DNA of 64,000 nucleotides, from NCBI GenBank assembly GCA_036741875.1, contig DAINRM010000001.1, positions 1 to 64,000 of the forward strand, given 5' to 3'. Source of the DNA: HRBIN35 sp036741875. Lineage in GTDB: Bacteria > Patescibacteriota > Minisyncoccia > UBA6257 > HR35. Of this stretch, positions 16,532 through 24,633 are shown piece by piece. The notes beneath the pieces were generated by a model. The model saw only the letters and a program-made list of their open reading frames with translations. It did not search any database and had not been told where the DNA came from. Made by a program: the position numbers and the translations under genes. The number at the start of each line of letters is the position of its first letter. The stretch's first letter is position 1.

Positions 16532-16888
16532 ATGAAAAATTTATACGATTTAACGTATTGGATAAAGATTTCCTTAGATCCTAAAGAGATAGAAAATAAA
16601 GTTTTAGAGCTTATTAAAAATTTAGATGGAGAAGTTATTGGAGTCAATGAATCACAAAAAAAACAAATGGCTTATCCTATAGAAAAAGAAACTCATGGTT
16701 ATTTAAGTTCTGTTTTCTTTTATGCAGAACCACAAACAGCTGAAAAACTTAATTTTGAACTTAAAAGATTTAACGGTATTTTGAGATTTTTAATTGTTAA
16801 AAGAAAAAAATTACCTAAAACAATTTCTTCTCTAAAAAATAGTTTTGAATTAAAAAAAGAAGTATCTTTAGAGAATGAATCTAAATAA
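16532..16888 (+). CDS. rpsF: 30S ribosomal protein S6
   Basis: This 118-residue protein has the S6 ferredoxin-like fold: YDLTYWI, an IENKVLELI helix, the KKQMAYPIEKETHGYL stretch and a FNGILRFLIVKR end. It binds 16S rRNA in the small-subunit platform. The basic and charged tail is short. ssb starts 14 bases inside its 3' end, the usual rpsF-ssb coupling, but the usual third partner rpsR (S18) is not here. Confidence 0.92.
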   Translation: MKNLYDLTYWIKISLDPKEIENKVLELIKNLDGEVIGVNESQKKQMAYPIEKETHGYLSSVFFYAEPQTAEKLNFELKRFNGILRFLIVKRKKLPKTISSLKNSFELKKEVSLENESK

Positions 16889-17306
16889 AGTTTTTTTAAT
16901 AGGTAGACTTACTCAAGAAGTTGATTTTAGATTTTTACCATCAGGAACACCGATGGCTATTTTAAATTTAGCTACTAATAGAATTTATAAAGATAAAACA
17001 GGAAATTTGAAAGAAGAAACAGAATATCATCGCGTCGTTGCTTGGGGAAAATTAGCAGAAGTTTGTCATCAAAATTTAAATAAGGGAAGGCTTATTTTTG
17101 TTGAAGGAAGAATAAAATCAAGATCTTGGATAGATGGTCAGGGAAATAAAAGAGTTACTTATGAAATTATTGCTGAAAATATTAAATTTGGTCCTAAACC
17201 TGGTTCAGATATTATAGAAAAGAATTTAGAAGAATTAGAAGCAGAACTCGAAGATTATAAACTAGAAACTCCGGAAGAGTTTGGAATTTTAGATATACCT
17301 TTTTAA
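16875..17306 (+). CDS. ssb: single-stranded DNA-binding protein
   Basis: This 143-residue protein has the OB fold in residues about 1-105 (NKVFLIGRLTQEVDFRF, YHRVVAWGKLAE, GRLIFVEGRIK) and an acidic linker. It ends in GILDIPF, the tip that docks partner proteins such as PriA, RecO and Exo I. The linker is short compared with E. coli SSB. It is coupled to rpsF by a 14-base overlap and followed 1 base later by infA. Confidence 0.94.
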   Translation: MNLNKVFLIGRLTQEVDFRFLPSGTPMAILNLATNRIYKDKTGNLKEETEYHRVVAWGKLAEVCHQNLNKGRLIFVEGRIKSRSWIDGQGNKRVTYEIIAENIKFGPKPGSDIIEKNLEELEAELEDYKLETPEEFGILDIPF

Positions 17307-17307
17307 A

Positions 17308-17514
17308 ATGAAGAAAGAAACACTTGAAGGAAGAGTAATCGAATCTTTACCAGATGCTACTTTTAAAGTAGAACTTGATGATGGAAGAATAATTTTAGCT
17401 TATGTTTCTGGTAAAATGAGACTTAATTTAATTAAAGTAATTCCTGGAGATAAGGTTTTAGTAGAGATTTCTCCTTACGATCAAAAAAGAGGAAGAATTA
17501 TTAAAAGACTTTAA
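17308..17514 (+). CDS. infA: translation initiation factor IF-1
   Basis: This 68-residue S1/OB-fold protein is of normal IF-1 length: LEGRVIESLPDATFKVELDDGR, YVSGKMRLNLIKVIPGDKV and a C-terminal RGRIIKRL. It occupies the ribosomal A site during initiation. The ATG is one base after the ssb stop, so no ribosome-binding site is possible outside the ssb gene. Its position between ssb and an adenosyltransferase gene is unusual for infA. Confidence 0.95.
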   Translation: MKKETLEGRVIESLPDATFKVELDDGRIILAYVSGKMRLNLIKVIPGDKVLVEISPYDQKRGRIIKRL

Positions 17515-17517
17515 TTT

Positions 17518-18042
17518 ATGCCATATTTTACAGGTAAGGGAGATAGGGGATATAGTATTATAGATAAAAAGAAATTTTCTAAAAACAATATTTATTTTGA
17601 AGTTTTAGGAGAACTTGATGAATTTAATAGTTTTTTAGGTTTTTTAAAAAATTTAATCAAAGACAGAAAAATAAGAAAGGAGCTCCTTTTAATACAAAAT
17701 GATATTTTTATTATTCAGGCAAATATTTCTTGGTTTATTTACCCAAAATTTAAAAAACCAAAAATAAAAAAAGAAAGAATAGAAGAAATAGAAAATAAAA
17801 TTAAGGAGATAGAAAGAATAAAAAAACCACCCAATCACTTTGTTATTCCTGGAAGTAATTTAGAGTCAGGAGCTTTGGATTATTTGAGAGCTAAAGCAAG
17901 AAGTTTAGAAAGAAAAATAGTTTCTTTTTCTAAAAAGAAAAAATTAGATAAAAACTTATTAAAATATCTAAATAGACTTTCAAGTTATTTTTTTGCTTTA
18001 GCAAGATTAAAATCAAAAAATGATAGAAAACCGTGGTACTAG
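17518..18042 (+). CDS. PduO-type cob(I)alamin adenosyltransferase
   Basis: This 174-residue four-helix-bundle enzyme transfers adenosyl from ATP to cobalamin. The N-terminal YFTGKGDRGYS matches the ATP-binding T-G-x-G-D-x-G motif. Further matches are EVLGELDEFNSFLG, FVIPGS, YLRAKARSLERKIV (the conserved Arg-rich helix) and YLNRLSSYFFALAR. No B12 biosynthesis gene is in the window; a class II ribonucleotide reductase elsewhere would be a natural user of the cofactor. It follows infA by 3 bases and ends the run. Confidence 0.85.
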   Translation: MPYFTGKGDRGYSIIDKKKFSKNNIYFEVLGELDEFNSFLGFLKNLIKDRKIRKELLLIQNDIFIIQANISWFIYPKFKKPKIKKERIEEIENKIKEIERIKKPPNHFVIPGSNLESGALDYLRAKARSLERKIVSFSKKKKLDKNLLKYLNRLSSYFFALARLKSKNDRKPWY

Positions 18043-18265
18043 GGAAAATAATGAGGAAAATTTTGTGAAATTTGTAGCTTTATCTCATTTTGCACCAGGA
18101 ATACTCATTTATATAGTAAAACCTGTTTTGAGGAGGTGTTCTATAAATTAGAAAAAAGGATTAGCTTCTGATTATATTAAAGATGTTTACAATTATTATA
18201 AATTAATTAAAAATATGATAAGATTTAAAATAAACACAGGTCGATTTTAAGTTTTAAAAATTAAA

Positions 18266-18838
18266 ATGTCTCCAGTAAGTCCTTTTTACATTTTAGGAGC
18301 AGTTTTGGTTTTTTTTGCTCTTTATTTTATTTATATATTTAATGATTTAGTCAAAAAAAGAGAAAGAGTAAAAGAGGCTTCATCAAGTATTGAAGTAATG
18401 CTTAAAATGAGGGCCGATTTAGTCCCCAATTTAGTTGAAGTAGTTAAGGGTTATGCTGTTCATGAAAAAGAAGTTTTAGAAAAAGTTACTGAAGCAAGAA
18501 CAAAAATTTTAGAAGCAAAAACAGTTAAGGAAGGATTGGAGGCTGATAATATGTTAAGTTCAGCCCTCAAAACCCTTTTTGCTGTAGCTGAAAATTATCC
18601 AGACTTAAAAGCAAATCAAAATTTTCTTGAACTTCAAAAACAACTTTCAGATGTTGAAGATAAAATTCAGGCTTCTAGAAGATTTTACAATGCAATGGTT
18701 CAAGAATACAATTCATCTCTTAAAGTTTTCCCAAATTCAGTTATAGCTTCTATGTTCGGATTTAAAGAAGTAGAATACTTTGAACTTTCGCCTGAAGAAA
18801 AAGAATCAGCAAAAAAGCCTCCAGAAGTAAAATTTTAA
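18266..18838 (+). CDS. lemA: LemA family protein
   Basis: This 190-residue protein has one N-terminal transmembrane helix (FYILGAVLVFFALYFIYIF) and a helical bundle facing the outside or the periplasm-like space. Family marks are ERVKEASSSIEVMLKMRADLVPNLVEVVKGYA, the RFYNAMVQEYN stretch and FPNSVIASMFGF. The function of LemA is not established. The 223 bases upstream hold no convincing gene. Confidence 0.92.
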   Translation: MSPVSPFYILGAVLVFFALYFIYIFNDLVKKRERVKEASSSIEVMLKMRADLVPNLVEVVKGYAVHEKEVLEKVTEARTKILEAKTVKEGLEADNMLSSALKTLFAVAENYPDLKANQNFLELQKQLSDVEDKIQASRRFYNAMVQEYNSSLKVFPNSVIASMFGFKEVEYFELSPEEKESAKKPPEVKF

Positions 18839-18854
18839 TAATTAACAATTGCAG

Positions 18855-18883
18855 TTGACAATTTTTAAAATTAAAGGTAAAAT
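18855..18883 (+). promoter_or_regulatory. near-consensus sigma-70 promoter
   Basis: A perfect TTGACA (18855-18860) and TAAAAT (18878-18883) are separated by exactly 17 bases. The -10 ends 7 bases before the ATG at 18891, so the transcript should be leaderless. This is one of the two best promoters in the window. Confidence 0.75.
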
Positions 18884-18890
18884 ATAAGTA

Positions 18891-19157
18891 ATGGTAGGAC
18901 CTAATCATATCCAAAAAAGGATAGAAAGGAAATTTGAAAAAGAATCAGCCCAGAAAAGAGAAAAAATACCTGAAGGTTATAATCCTTTGTCTTTACATGA
19001 AATTATTACTAAAGAAGGAAGATTATTTTTGTCTGCTTTAGCAGCTAGGTTACAGGAGTTACAAAATCAAAACCAAACACAAAGTGAAATTATAAAAAGT
19101 ATAATTACTAAAATTGAATCTTATCAAAAAAACCCCTCAACAAGAACCTCAATTTAG
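18891..19157 (+). CDS. hypothetical helical protein, N-terminal piece (possible frameshift)
   Basis: These 88 residues are charged and helical (IQKRIERKFEKESAQKREKIPEGY, LSALAARLQELQNQ). The frame ends soon after an A7 run (19126-19132). The +1 frame that overlaps it continues a Gln/Pro-rich linker into a long helical protein. Removing one A joins the two into a single protein of about 442 residues (YQK then TPQQEPQFSPEE). It is therefore probably the N-terminus of a frame-interrupted gene, or the first of two coupled genes. No family is recognised. It has its own strong promoter. Confidence 0.6.
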   Translation: MVGPNHIQKRIERKFEKESAQKREKIPEGYNPLSLHEIITKEGRLFLSALAARLQELQNQNQTQSEIIKSIITKIESYQKNPSTRTSI

Positions 19158-20220
19158 TCCAGAAGAACTTAAAATTTTACTTGGTACTCCTGATGGCCAA
19201 GAAAAAGGTATTTATCAAAGAATAGAAGAAGCAAGATTAGAAGCCTATAGACTTTTGTCAGATTTTAAACCAGAGAGATTAACCCTATTAGCAAATGTTA
19301 ATGAGAATCTTGCTTCATTTTTGAGAGGGATAGGAATTATTGGTCCAAATAATGAACTTTTAGTAGATCAAGAGGGTTTAAGAGATAATCTTGCCAGAAT
19401 TTTCTCTTATATGTTTATTGAAAACCGAGATGGGTTTAATGGTTTAAAAGAAAAAGTTAAAAAGTATAATGAAAGTTTAAATAATATAAACGATCTGTCT
19501 ACTCAAATCGGTCAATTAGTAAGAGGAAAAGTAGAAGAATTATTGGGTAGAAGGCTTGAAGGTTTGTCAAAAGAACAAAGAAACGAATTTCTACAATTTG
19601 TACAAAACACAGCTTTTGATGTTGTTGTTGAAGCTATTCAAATAGGAGATAGAAATAATATAGATGTTGATAATATTGTTGCTAGAATTTCAGAAAATAT
19701 ACAAGAGAAAATGTTAGAATTAGGAAGAGAAAAATTAGGTATAGGGTTTAAAGAAAAATTACTTGGTAGTGAAGGAAGATTTAAAGAAATGATGGGTAAG
19801 ATTTCTGAAGAATTAAGGACAGCACTAGGAAAACCACAAGAAGTAAGAATAAATATAGAACAAATAGCAAATCATCTTAGAGAAATGAAAGAAAATTTAG
19901 ACGTCATTTCAGGGGTTTTGTATAGAACGGTTTTAGAACATGGTCAAGAATTTGCAAGTAAAGCTATATTGAAAGGAACAAAAACAGCTATTGAGGAAAT
20001 TGGCAGGGCGGGTACTGGTAATGTTGTAGAGAATATGAAAACCGTAAGAGATTCTATTGAAGAGATCAATAAAATTCATAAGGGTACCGAGCTCAATAAA
20101 CCTGGAAAAACAAAAAATGTTATAGAAAGGCTTAAGTCTTTCGAAAAAAGGTTATTAAATCTTTTCATCTCACCAGAACTTCAACGTCTTATAGCAGGGT
20201 TAGAACAGTCTAATAAATAA
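19114..20220 (+). CDS. hypothetical long helical protein, probable C-terminal part of a frame-interrupted gene
   Basis: This long frame can only start independently at the TTG at 19114, inside the previous gene. It more likely continues that gene through a one-base slip at the A7 run 19126-19132. The protein is almost wholly helical with coiled-coil character (LKEKVKKYNESLNNINDLSTQIG, EELRTALGKPQEVRINIEQIANHLREMKENL). It has no signal peptide or cysteine and no motif I recognise. It opens a block of unknown genes with similar helical composition that continues to 23580. Confidence 0.65.
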   Translation: MNLIKKTPQQEPQFSPEELKILLGTPDGQEKGIYQRIEEARLEAYRLLSDFKPERLTLLANVNENLASFLRGIGIIGPNNELLVDQEGLRDNLARIFSYMFIENRDGFNGLKEKVKKYNESLNNINDLSTQIGQLVRGKVEELLGRRLEGLSKEQRNEFLQFVQNTAFDVVVEAIQIGDRNNIDVDNIVARISENIQEKMLELGREKLGIGFKEKLLGSEGRFKEMMGKISEELRTALGKPQEVRINIEQIANHLREMKENLDVISGVLYRTVLEHGQEFASKAILKGTKTAIEEIGRAGTGNVVENMKTVRDSIEEINKIHKGTELNKPGKTKNVIERLKSFEKRLLNLFISPELQRLIAGLEQSNK

Positions 20221-20238
20221 ATAAATAAATTAATCCCC

Positions 20239-20532
20239 ATGATTGATAAAGAAGAAATTAGAAAAAAATTTTTGGAGACAGAAAATGTAGAAGAGTTTTA
20301 TGATTGGCTTTTGAAAAATTTTAATGATCTTCCCTTAGAGCTTCAATCTCTGCTTTTTGAGTTTCATTTAGATCAAGCTTTAACACAAGAAATTCAAAGA
20401 TTAGAATTTCAATATAAATTTTTAAAAGCACTTTATGATTATCTTAGAGAAATGCACCAAACCTTTCGAGAACTTGAAGATCAAATAAAACTTATTGAAT
20501 TAAAAATGAAAATAGAGGAAAATTTTAATTGA
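20239..20532 (+). CDS. small helical hypothetical protein
   Basis: This is a 97-residue acidic helical protein: ENVEEFYDWLLKNFNDLPLELQSLLFEFHLDQAL and then a heptad-like helix (LREMHQTFRELEDQIKLIELKMKIEE). There is no membrane segment or known motif. It lies 18 bases after the long helical protein and before the second strong promoter, so it probably belongs to the first transcription unit of the unknown block. Confidence 0.6.
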   Translation: MIDKEEIRKKFLETENVEEFYDWLLKNFNDLPLELQSLLFEFHLDQALTQEIQRLEFQYKFLKALYDYLREMHQTFRELEDQIKLIELKMKIEENFN

Positions 20533-20552
20533 TTTCATAAATTTTAAAATTA

Positions 20553-20581
20553 TTGACAAATTTTTAAATTTAATATAAAAT
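20553..20581 (+). promoter_or_regulatory. near-consensus sigma-70 promoter
   Basis: TTGACA (20553-20558), a 17-base spacer and TAAAAT (20576-20581) repeat the arrangement seen at 18855-18883, ending 9 bases before the ATG at 20591. The two promoters share hexamers and spacing, suggesting matched expression of the two halves of the unknown block. Confidence 0.75.
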
Positions 20582-20590
20582 TAAGGTTAA

Positions 20591-21714
20591 ATGGTAAGTT
20601 CTGAAAGAGGAATAAATAAAAGAGGACCCGAAAAATCCTTATTACCATCTAGTTTAGAAGAATTACCTCAAGAATTAAATGGGTTAATCGGTAGTTATTT
20701 TAATCTAGATCCAGATCTTCTAAAAAGATTAGATCTTGAAAAAATCCCTGAATTAATAGAATCATTAAGAAGTAAAATAGAAGAGTTAATACGCCAAATA
20801 GAAAGAGAATTTCCTTCATTATTGCAAAAGCTGAAGGAAGTTGTTGCTAACTTTGTTGATAAATTATATGTTGATGATAAATTATATTTTATTTCACCTG
20901 AATTTAGAAAAATGGGAAAGGGTGAGGTAGGAATAGCTATTACTATAGCTATCATTTTCACGGCNNNNNNNNNNNNNNNNNNNNNNNNNNNNNNNNNNNN
21001 NNNNNNNNNNNNNNNNNNNNNNNNNNNNNNNNNNNNNNNNNNNNNNNNNNNNNNNNNNNNNNNNAAATGGGAAAGGGTGAGGTAGGAATAGCTATTACTA
21101 TAGCTATCATTTTCACGGCGTTATTAATTTTACTTAATCCACAGACTGAAAATTTTGTTAGAAATGTAGGTGTGGCTTTATCTTTACCTTTTTCTTATTT
21201 ATCACAACTCTCTAATGAGTTAGCAGAATATCTTTCATCATACAAAGGTTTGATTTTTGCGGTACACCTTACAATTACTCTCGTTTATATGAGTGTTTTT
21301 AATCAATTAGGCAGACTTTTGTTTACAAATAGTTTCGATATTGAAAGATTTTCTCGAGAAGTTAGGAGAATCTTACGTGGTCAAAGTTTGAGTAATATAT
21401 CTGAAAGAAGTATTCTGATGAGGGACATGCGCCTAGCTTTTATAGCTTTTTCGCTTTTATTTATTTTTGCTCCTCTTTCATTATTTGGGCCACCTGATCT
21501 TCCCTATGCTTTCACTTTTAGAATTATTTCTCATATTCTTAATTTACCTGCAGCTATAATTTCAGGTGGATTTAATATAGTCGCTGATCTTATAAGAGAT
21601 TATAGAGAGACAGTTGAAGCTATTTTTAAAACTCTTGCGTCAATCATATCTGAATTACAAAAAATTTCTCCCCATCAATCTCCTTTAAAACCACCTGGAC
21701 CGCCTTCATCTTAA
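20591..21714 (+). CDS. hypothetical multi-pass membrane protein (split by assembly gap)
   Basis: The gene is interrupted by 100 Ns flanked by the same 55 bases. Removing 155 bases restores one 322-residue frame. The N-terminal 115 residues are soluble and helical (IPELIESLRSKIEELIRQIE). Then come hydrophobic helices: VGIAITIAIIFTALLILL right at the gap, GLIFAVHLTITLVYMSVF, and LAFIAFSLLFIFAPLSLF. A further weaker one near LPAAIISGGFNIVADLI is possible. A proline-rich tail ends it. No family is recognised. Confidence 0.7.
20910..20964. repeat. 55-base contig-end overlap, left copy
   Basis: These bases recur exactly at 21065-21119, directly after the N run. The overlap length equals that at the first gap. 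Confidence 0.9.
20965..21064. other. assembly gap (100 N)
   Basis: This is a fixed-size placeholder between two contigs whose ends overlap by 55 bases. The frame is kept when gap and duplicate are removed. Confidence 0.95.
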
Positions 21715-21724
21715 ATTAAATTAA

Positions 21725-22057
21725 ATGAATAAAAAAAACAAAGCTTTAAACGAGTTATATAAGACATTGTTTGAGTATTATTTTTTGAACCTTTATTGTA
21801 AAGTTTCTCAAAAATTAAATCCTGGGGAGTTAGATTTAATAACTAAATTTATTGAAAAAATTTTTGATGAAATTATAAAAAGAGCCCAAAATAAGAATTT
21901 AGGTTTAGAAGATTTAGATTTAGAATTTGAAATGAATATTAAAGAGCTCACTAAAAATTTTCCAGAAATTCATGAGAAACTTTATCAAGCATTGGAAGAA
22001 GCCAGAAAAGATGTAAATCAAATTTTGGTCGAATTTTTAAAAAATAATCAAACATAA
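21725..22057 (+). CDS. helical hypothetical protein
   Basis: This 110-residue protein is helical and acidic (NELYKTLFEYYFLNLYCKVSQKL, ELDLITKFIEKIFDEIIKRAQ). It has no membrane segment and no motif I recognise. It lies between the membrane protein and the large coiled-coil protein with spacers of 10 and 2 bases, so all three are probably one transcript. Confidence 0.6.
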   Translation: MNKKNKALNELYKTLFEYYFLNLYCKVSQKLNPGELDLITKFIEKIFDEIIKRAQNKNLGLEDLDLEFEMNIKELTKNFPEIHEKLYQALEEARKDVNQILVEFLKNNQT

Positions 22058-22059
22058 TA

Positions 22060-23580
22060 ATGGTTTTTAGAAGATTATATGAAATGATAAGAAGACCCAG
22101 TGTAAGATTTCCTGAACCTGTTATTGGTAGGTTAGATGAAGTATGGAACAGATTCTTTAGAGGGTTGAATGTAGATTTTAATAACCCTAACAATATCTAT
22201 CAAGCTTTTCTCATGTTTCTTTCATTAAATCTTATGGGTATTAGAGATCCTCAAAATTTACTTCCTCAAGAGGTAAGAAATCGTTTACAGGATTTGTTAA
22301 ATAATACGAGAAACGAAGTAAATCAATTGCAAAGTCAAATTGGGCAATTGCAAAATTTAGATCCAAGTATTAGACAACAGATAGAAAAACTTGTTGCCAA
22401 TGTTCTAGATGCAATTAACAGTGTTTTACAACAACCTAATCCTCAACAGCTTTCAAGTTTAGCAAATCTTTTAAATACATTACTTATTCGTCTTACTCAG
22501 CCATCAAATCAGCAGTTTCAACAATTGCAAACAAATATTCAAAACCTTCAAGCACAAATAAAAAGCCTCGAAGAATTTTTAAGTAGAACTTTACCATTAG
22601 AACTTATTAATCTTAGAGATATTTATATAAGTAATGAGTTTTATGAGTCAATTACTCGAGGTGATCGAAGTGCTATTGTAAGATTTGGTGAGGGGTTACA
22701 AAGGATAAGAGAACATTTAAGGAGCGGAGGAAGCATACAAATTATCATTGGGAATCAAAATGATCTTCAAGCACTGGGGAATTTTCTTTCCAGCTTGGGA
22801 TTAAACCTAGATCTTAATAACGATGATACAAGAAGAAGATTAGGAATAGAAGATCAGAATAATACTTATTACTTATCAGTAAACCCTCTTAGAATAGGAA
22901 TGGAGGGTGTTAATACACTTCAAGATTTAGAAAATAGAATAAGAGAATTAGTAAGTCAAAGGGAAGAGAGGGAGAAAAATTTAAAAGCTAGAAGTGAAGA
23001 GGTTAATAAGGCTATGCGAGAAGCCCAAGAAAGAGGAAATGAAACTCTTAGAAGATTTTTTGAACTTTATGGTCAAATACTTCAAGAAGTTAATAGAATA
23101 GAAACTACAAGTAGAAATATTTTAAATAAATTCGCTTTAAGTAACACAAAATCTTTTCTGACAGGTAAGGAATACAATAGGTATGTAAAAAGTAGAATTT
23201 TAGAATATGCCACCTTCCTTCATCAGTTAGAAAGAGAACTTAACGATTTAGATAGAACTGTTCAAGAAGTAATTGAAGGAAGACGTGAAGTAACTCAACA
23301 AATGATTGAAGCTTTAGAGAGAATGTTAATAGAATTACAAACGATATCAAAAGCTTTACAAGAGATAAGTAATCTGACAGCAGAAAACGTTCCACCATTT
23401 CCAAAAAGGCTTTGGGAAGCATTTAAAAATATTACCGGAGTTCTTTCAGGAGCAGGTTTAATTGCTGGTATAATTGCAGTAGGGTGGATAGGTGCTTTTG
23501 CTTTTCTTCCTTGGGGTCTTATAGCCTGGGCAGAAAAACAAATAAAAGAAAATCTTTTAAAATCAAGCTCTAGTAAATAA
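22060..23580 (+). CDS. large coiled-coil protein with C-terminal membrane segment
   Basis: This 506-residue protein is unusually rich in Q, N and R compared with the lysine-rich neighbours. Long coiled-coil stretches (NQLQSQIGQLQNL, QQLQTNIQNLQAQIKSLEEFL, ELVSQREEREKNLKARSEEVNKAM) surround a small globular part near residues 205-290. That part holds SIQIIIGNQNDLQALGNFL and YYLSVNPLRIGMEG. A hydrophobic hairpin near the C-terminus (LSGAGLIAGIIAVGWIGAFAF) should insert in the membrane. It closes the unknown block. I do not recognise the family. Confidence 0.7.
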   Translation: MVFRRLYEMIRRPSVRFPEPVIGRLDEVWNRFFRGLNVDFNNPNNIYQAFLMFLSLNLMGIRDPQNLLPQEVRNRLQDLLNNTRNEVNQLQSQIGQLQNLDPSIRQQIEKLVANVLDAINSVLQQPNPQQLSSLANLLNTLLIRLTQPSNQQFQQLQTNIQNLQAQIKSLEEFLSRTLPLELINLRDIYISNEFYESITRGDRSAIVRFGEGLQRIREHLRSGGSIQIIIGNQNDLQALGNFLSSLGLNLDLNNDDTRRRLGIEDQNNTYYLSVNPLRIGMEGVNTLQDLENRIRELVSQREEREKNLKARSEEVNKAMREAQERGNETLRRFFELYGQILQEVNRIETTSRNILNKFALSNTKSFLTGKEYNRYVKSRILEYATFLHQLERELNDLDRTVQEVIEGRREVTQQMIEALERMLIELQTISKALQEISNLTAENVPPFPKRLWEAFKNITGVLSGAGLIAGIIAVGWIGAFAFLPWGLIAWAEKQIKENLLKSSSSK

Positions 23581-23588
23581 ATTTTTGT

Positions 23589-23594
23589 TATAAT
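23589..23594 (+). promoter_or_regulatory. extended -10 for tRNA-Pro
   Basis: TTGTTATAAT, the same extended -10 string as before the tRNA-Glu cluster, ends 12 bases before the tRNA-Pro gene. Confidence 0.55.
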
Positions 23595-23606
23595 TAAAAT
23601 TAGTCT

Positions 23607-23679
23607 CGGGGCGTGGCGCAACGGCTAGCGCGCTGGCTTTGGGAGCCAGAGGTTGCGGGTTCGAATCCCGCCGCCCCGA
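23607..23679 (+). tRNA. tRNA-Pro (TGG)
   Basis: Acceptor CGGGGCG/CGCCCCG begins with the C1 typical of proline tRNAs. The anticodon stem CTGGC/GCCAG encloses TTTGGGA, giving TGG. The T loop is TTCGAAT. CCA is not encoded. Confidence 0.94.
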
Positions 23680-23687
23680 ATTTTATC

Positions 23688-24593
23688 ATGAAGACAGCAT
23701 ATACTGTTTTAGAAAAAAATAGTTTTAGAACATTTATTTTATTTTTTTCTTACTTCGCTCTTTTTTCTATATTTTCATTAGTTCTAAGAATTTTGATTAA
23801 TAATGATTATGTTTTTGTCTTTATTTTACTTTTTGCTTTAATTTATAGTTTTTTCTCATTAATCTTAGGAACTAAAATTTCTCTTCATCTTTTTGGTGCT
23901 AAAGAAATTAAAAAAGAAGATATGCCAGAAATCTATAATTTAGTAGAAAATATTTCTATCATTGCTGGTCTTCCTAAGACGCCAAAAGTTTATATTATTG
24001 ATACTAATGAAATGAATGCTTTTGCTATGGGAACACATTATTCAAATTATTTAGTCGCTTTAACCACAGGTCTTATTAAAAAATTAGATAAAAAAGAATT
24101 AGAGGCTGTCATTGCTCATGAAATTGCTCATATAAAAAATAAAGATACTAGACTTATGACTATAGCTGTCTTTTTAGCAGGAGTACTTTCTATTGCTGCT
24201 GAGATTTTTTTAAGAGTAGCAAATAGCGTGAGTAGAAATTCAAGAAAAGGAGGAAGTATCGCTGGTATTTTATTTTTAGCAGGATTAATTTTTATTATTC
24301 TCTCTCCTCTTTTTGCTACTTTAATTCAACTTTCAATTTCTAGAAAAAGAGAATTTATGGCTGATGCTACTTCAGCTTTACTTACAAGAAATCCTTTGGC
24401 TTTAGCTTCTGCATTAAAAAAAATCTCACAATCATCTCAAGAGTTTTTTTATAATTATCCAAATTATGCTTCAATTTTTATTTACAATCCATTTGAAAAA
24501 AAGAAAGATTTATTAAGCAAGATAGAAAACATTTTTTCTACTCATCCACCTGTTGAAGAAAGAATAAAAATTTTAAGAGAAATGGTTATATAA
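23688..24593 (+). CDS. htpX: M48 membrane metalloprotease HtpX
   Basis: This 302-residue zinc protease of the membrane degrades misfolded membrane proteins. Two N-terminal transmembrane helices lead into the catalytic domain. The zinc motif is H144-E-I-A-H148, two more hydrophobic helices follow (FLAGVLSIAAEIFL, ILFLAGLIFIIL), and the REFMADATSALL helix supplies the third ligand. FSTHPPVEERI is a typical end. The frame is open back into tRNA-Pro, but the ATG at 23688 matches the family start. Confidence 0.93.
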   Translation: MKTAYTVLEKNSFRTFILFFSYFALFSIFSLVLRILINNDYVFVFILLFALIYSFFSLILGTKISLHLFGAKEIKKEDMPEIYNLVENISIIAGLPKTPKVYIIDTNEMNAFAMGTHYSNYLVALTTGLIKKLDKKELEAVIAHEIAHIKNKDTRLMTIAVFLAGVLSIAAEIFLRVANSVSRNSRKGGSIAGILFLAGLIFIILSPLFATLIQLSISRKREFMADATSALLTRNPLALASALKKISQSSQEFFYNYPNYASIFIYNPFEKKKDLLSKIENIFSTHPPVEERIKILREMVI

Positions 24594-24633
24594 TTTAAAA
24601 ATAAAGTCGGTTAATTATAATGGTTTTTAAATA

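Noticed and set aside
18020..18151. A 43-codon frame starting inside the adenosyltransferase gene and running into the gap before lemA
   Set aside because: It is short, overlaps a solid gene, has no recognisable motif, and the AGGAGG further on (18131-18136) is not followed by a start. The 223-base gap is left without a gene.
21067..21714. A separate membrane-protein gene starting right after the second N gap
   Set aside because: The ATG is internal to the duplicated 55 bases. The joined frame begins at 20591 behind a strong promoter.
23613..23687. Extension of the htpX frame upstream through tRNA-Pro
   Set aside because: The extra N-terminal residues are the translated tRNA. The ATG at 23688 fits the HtpX family start.
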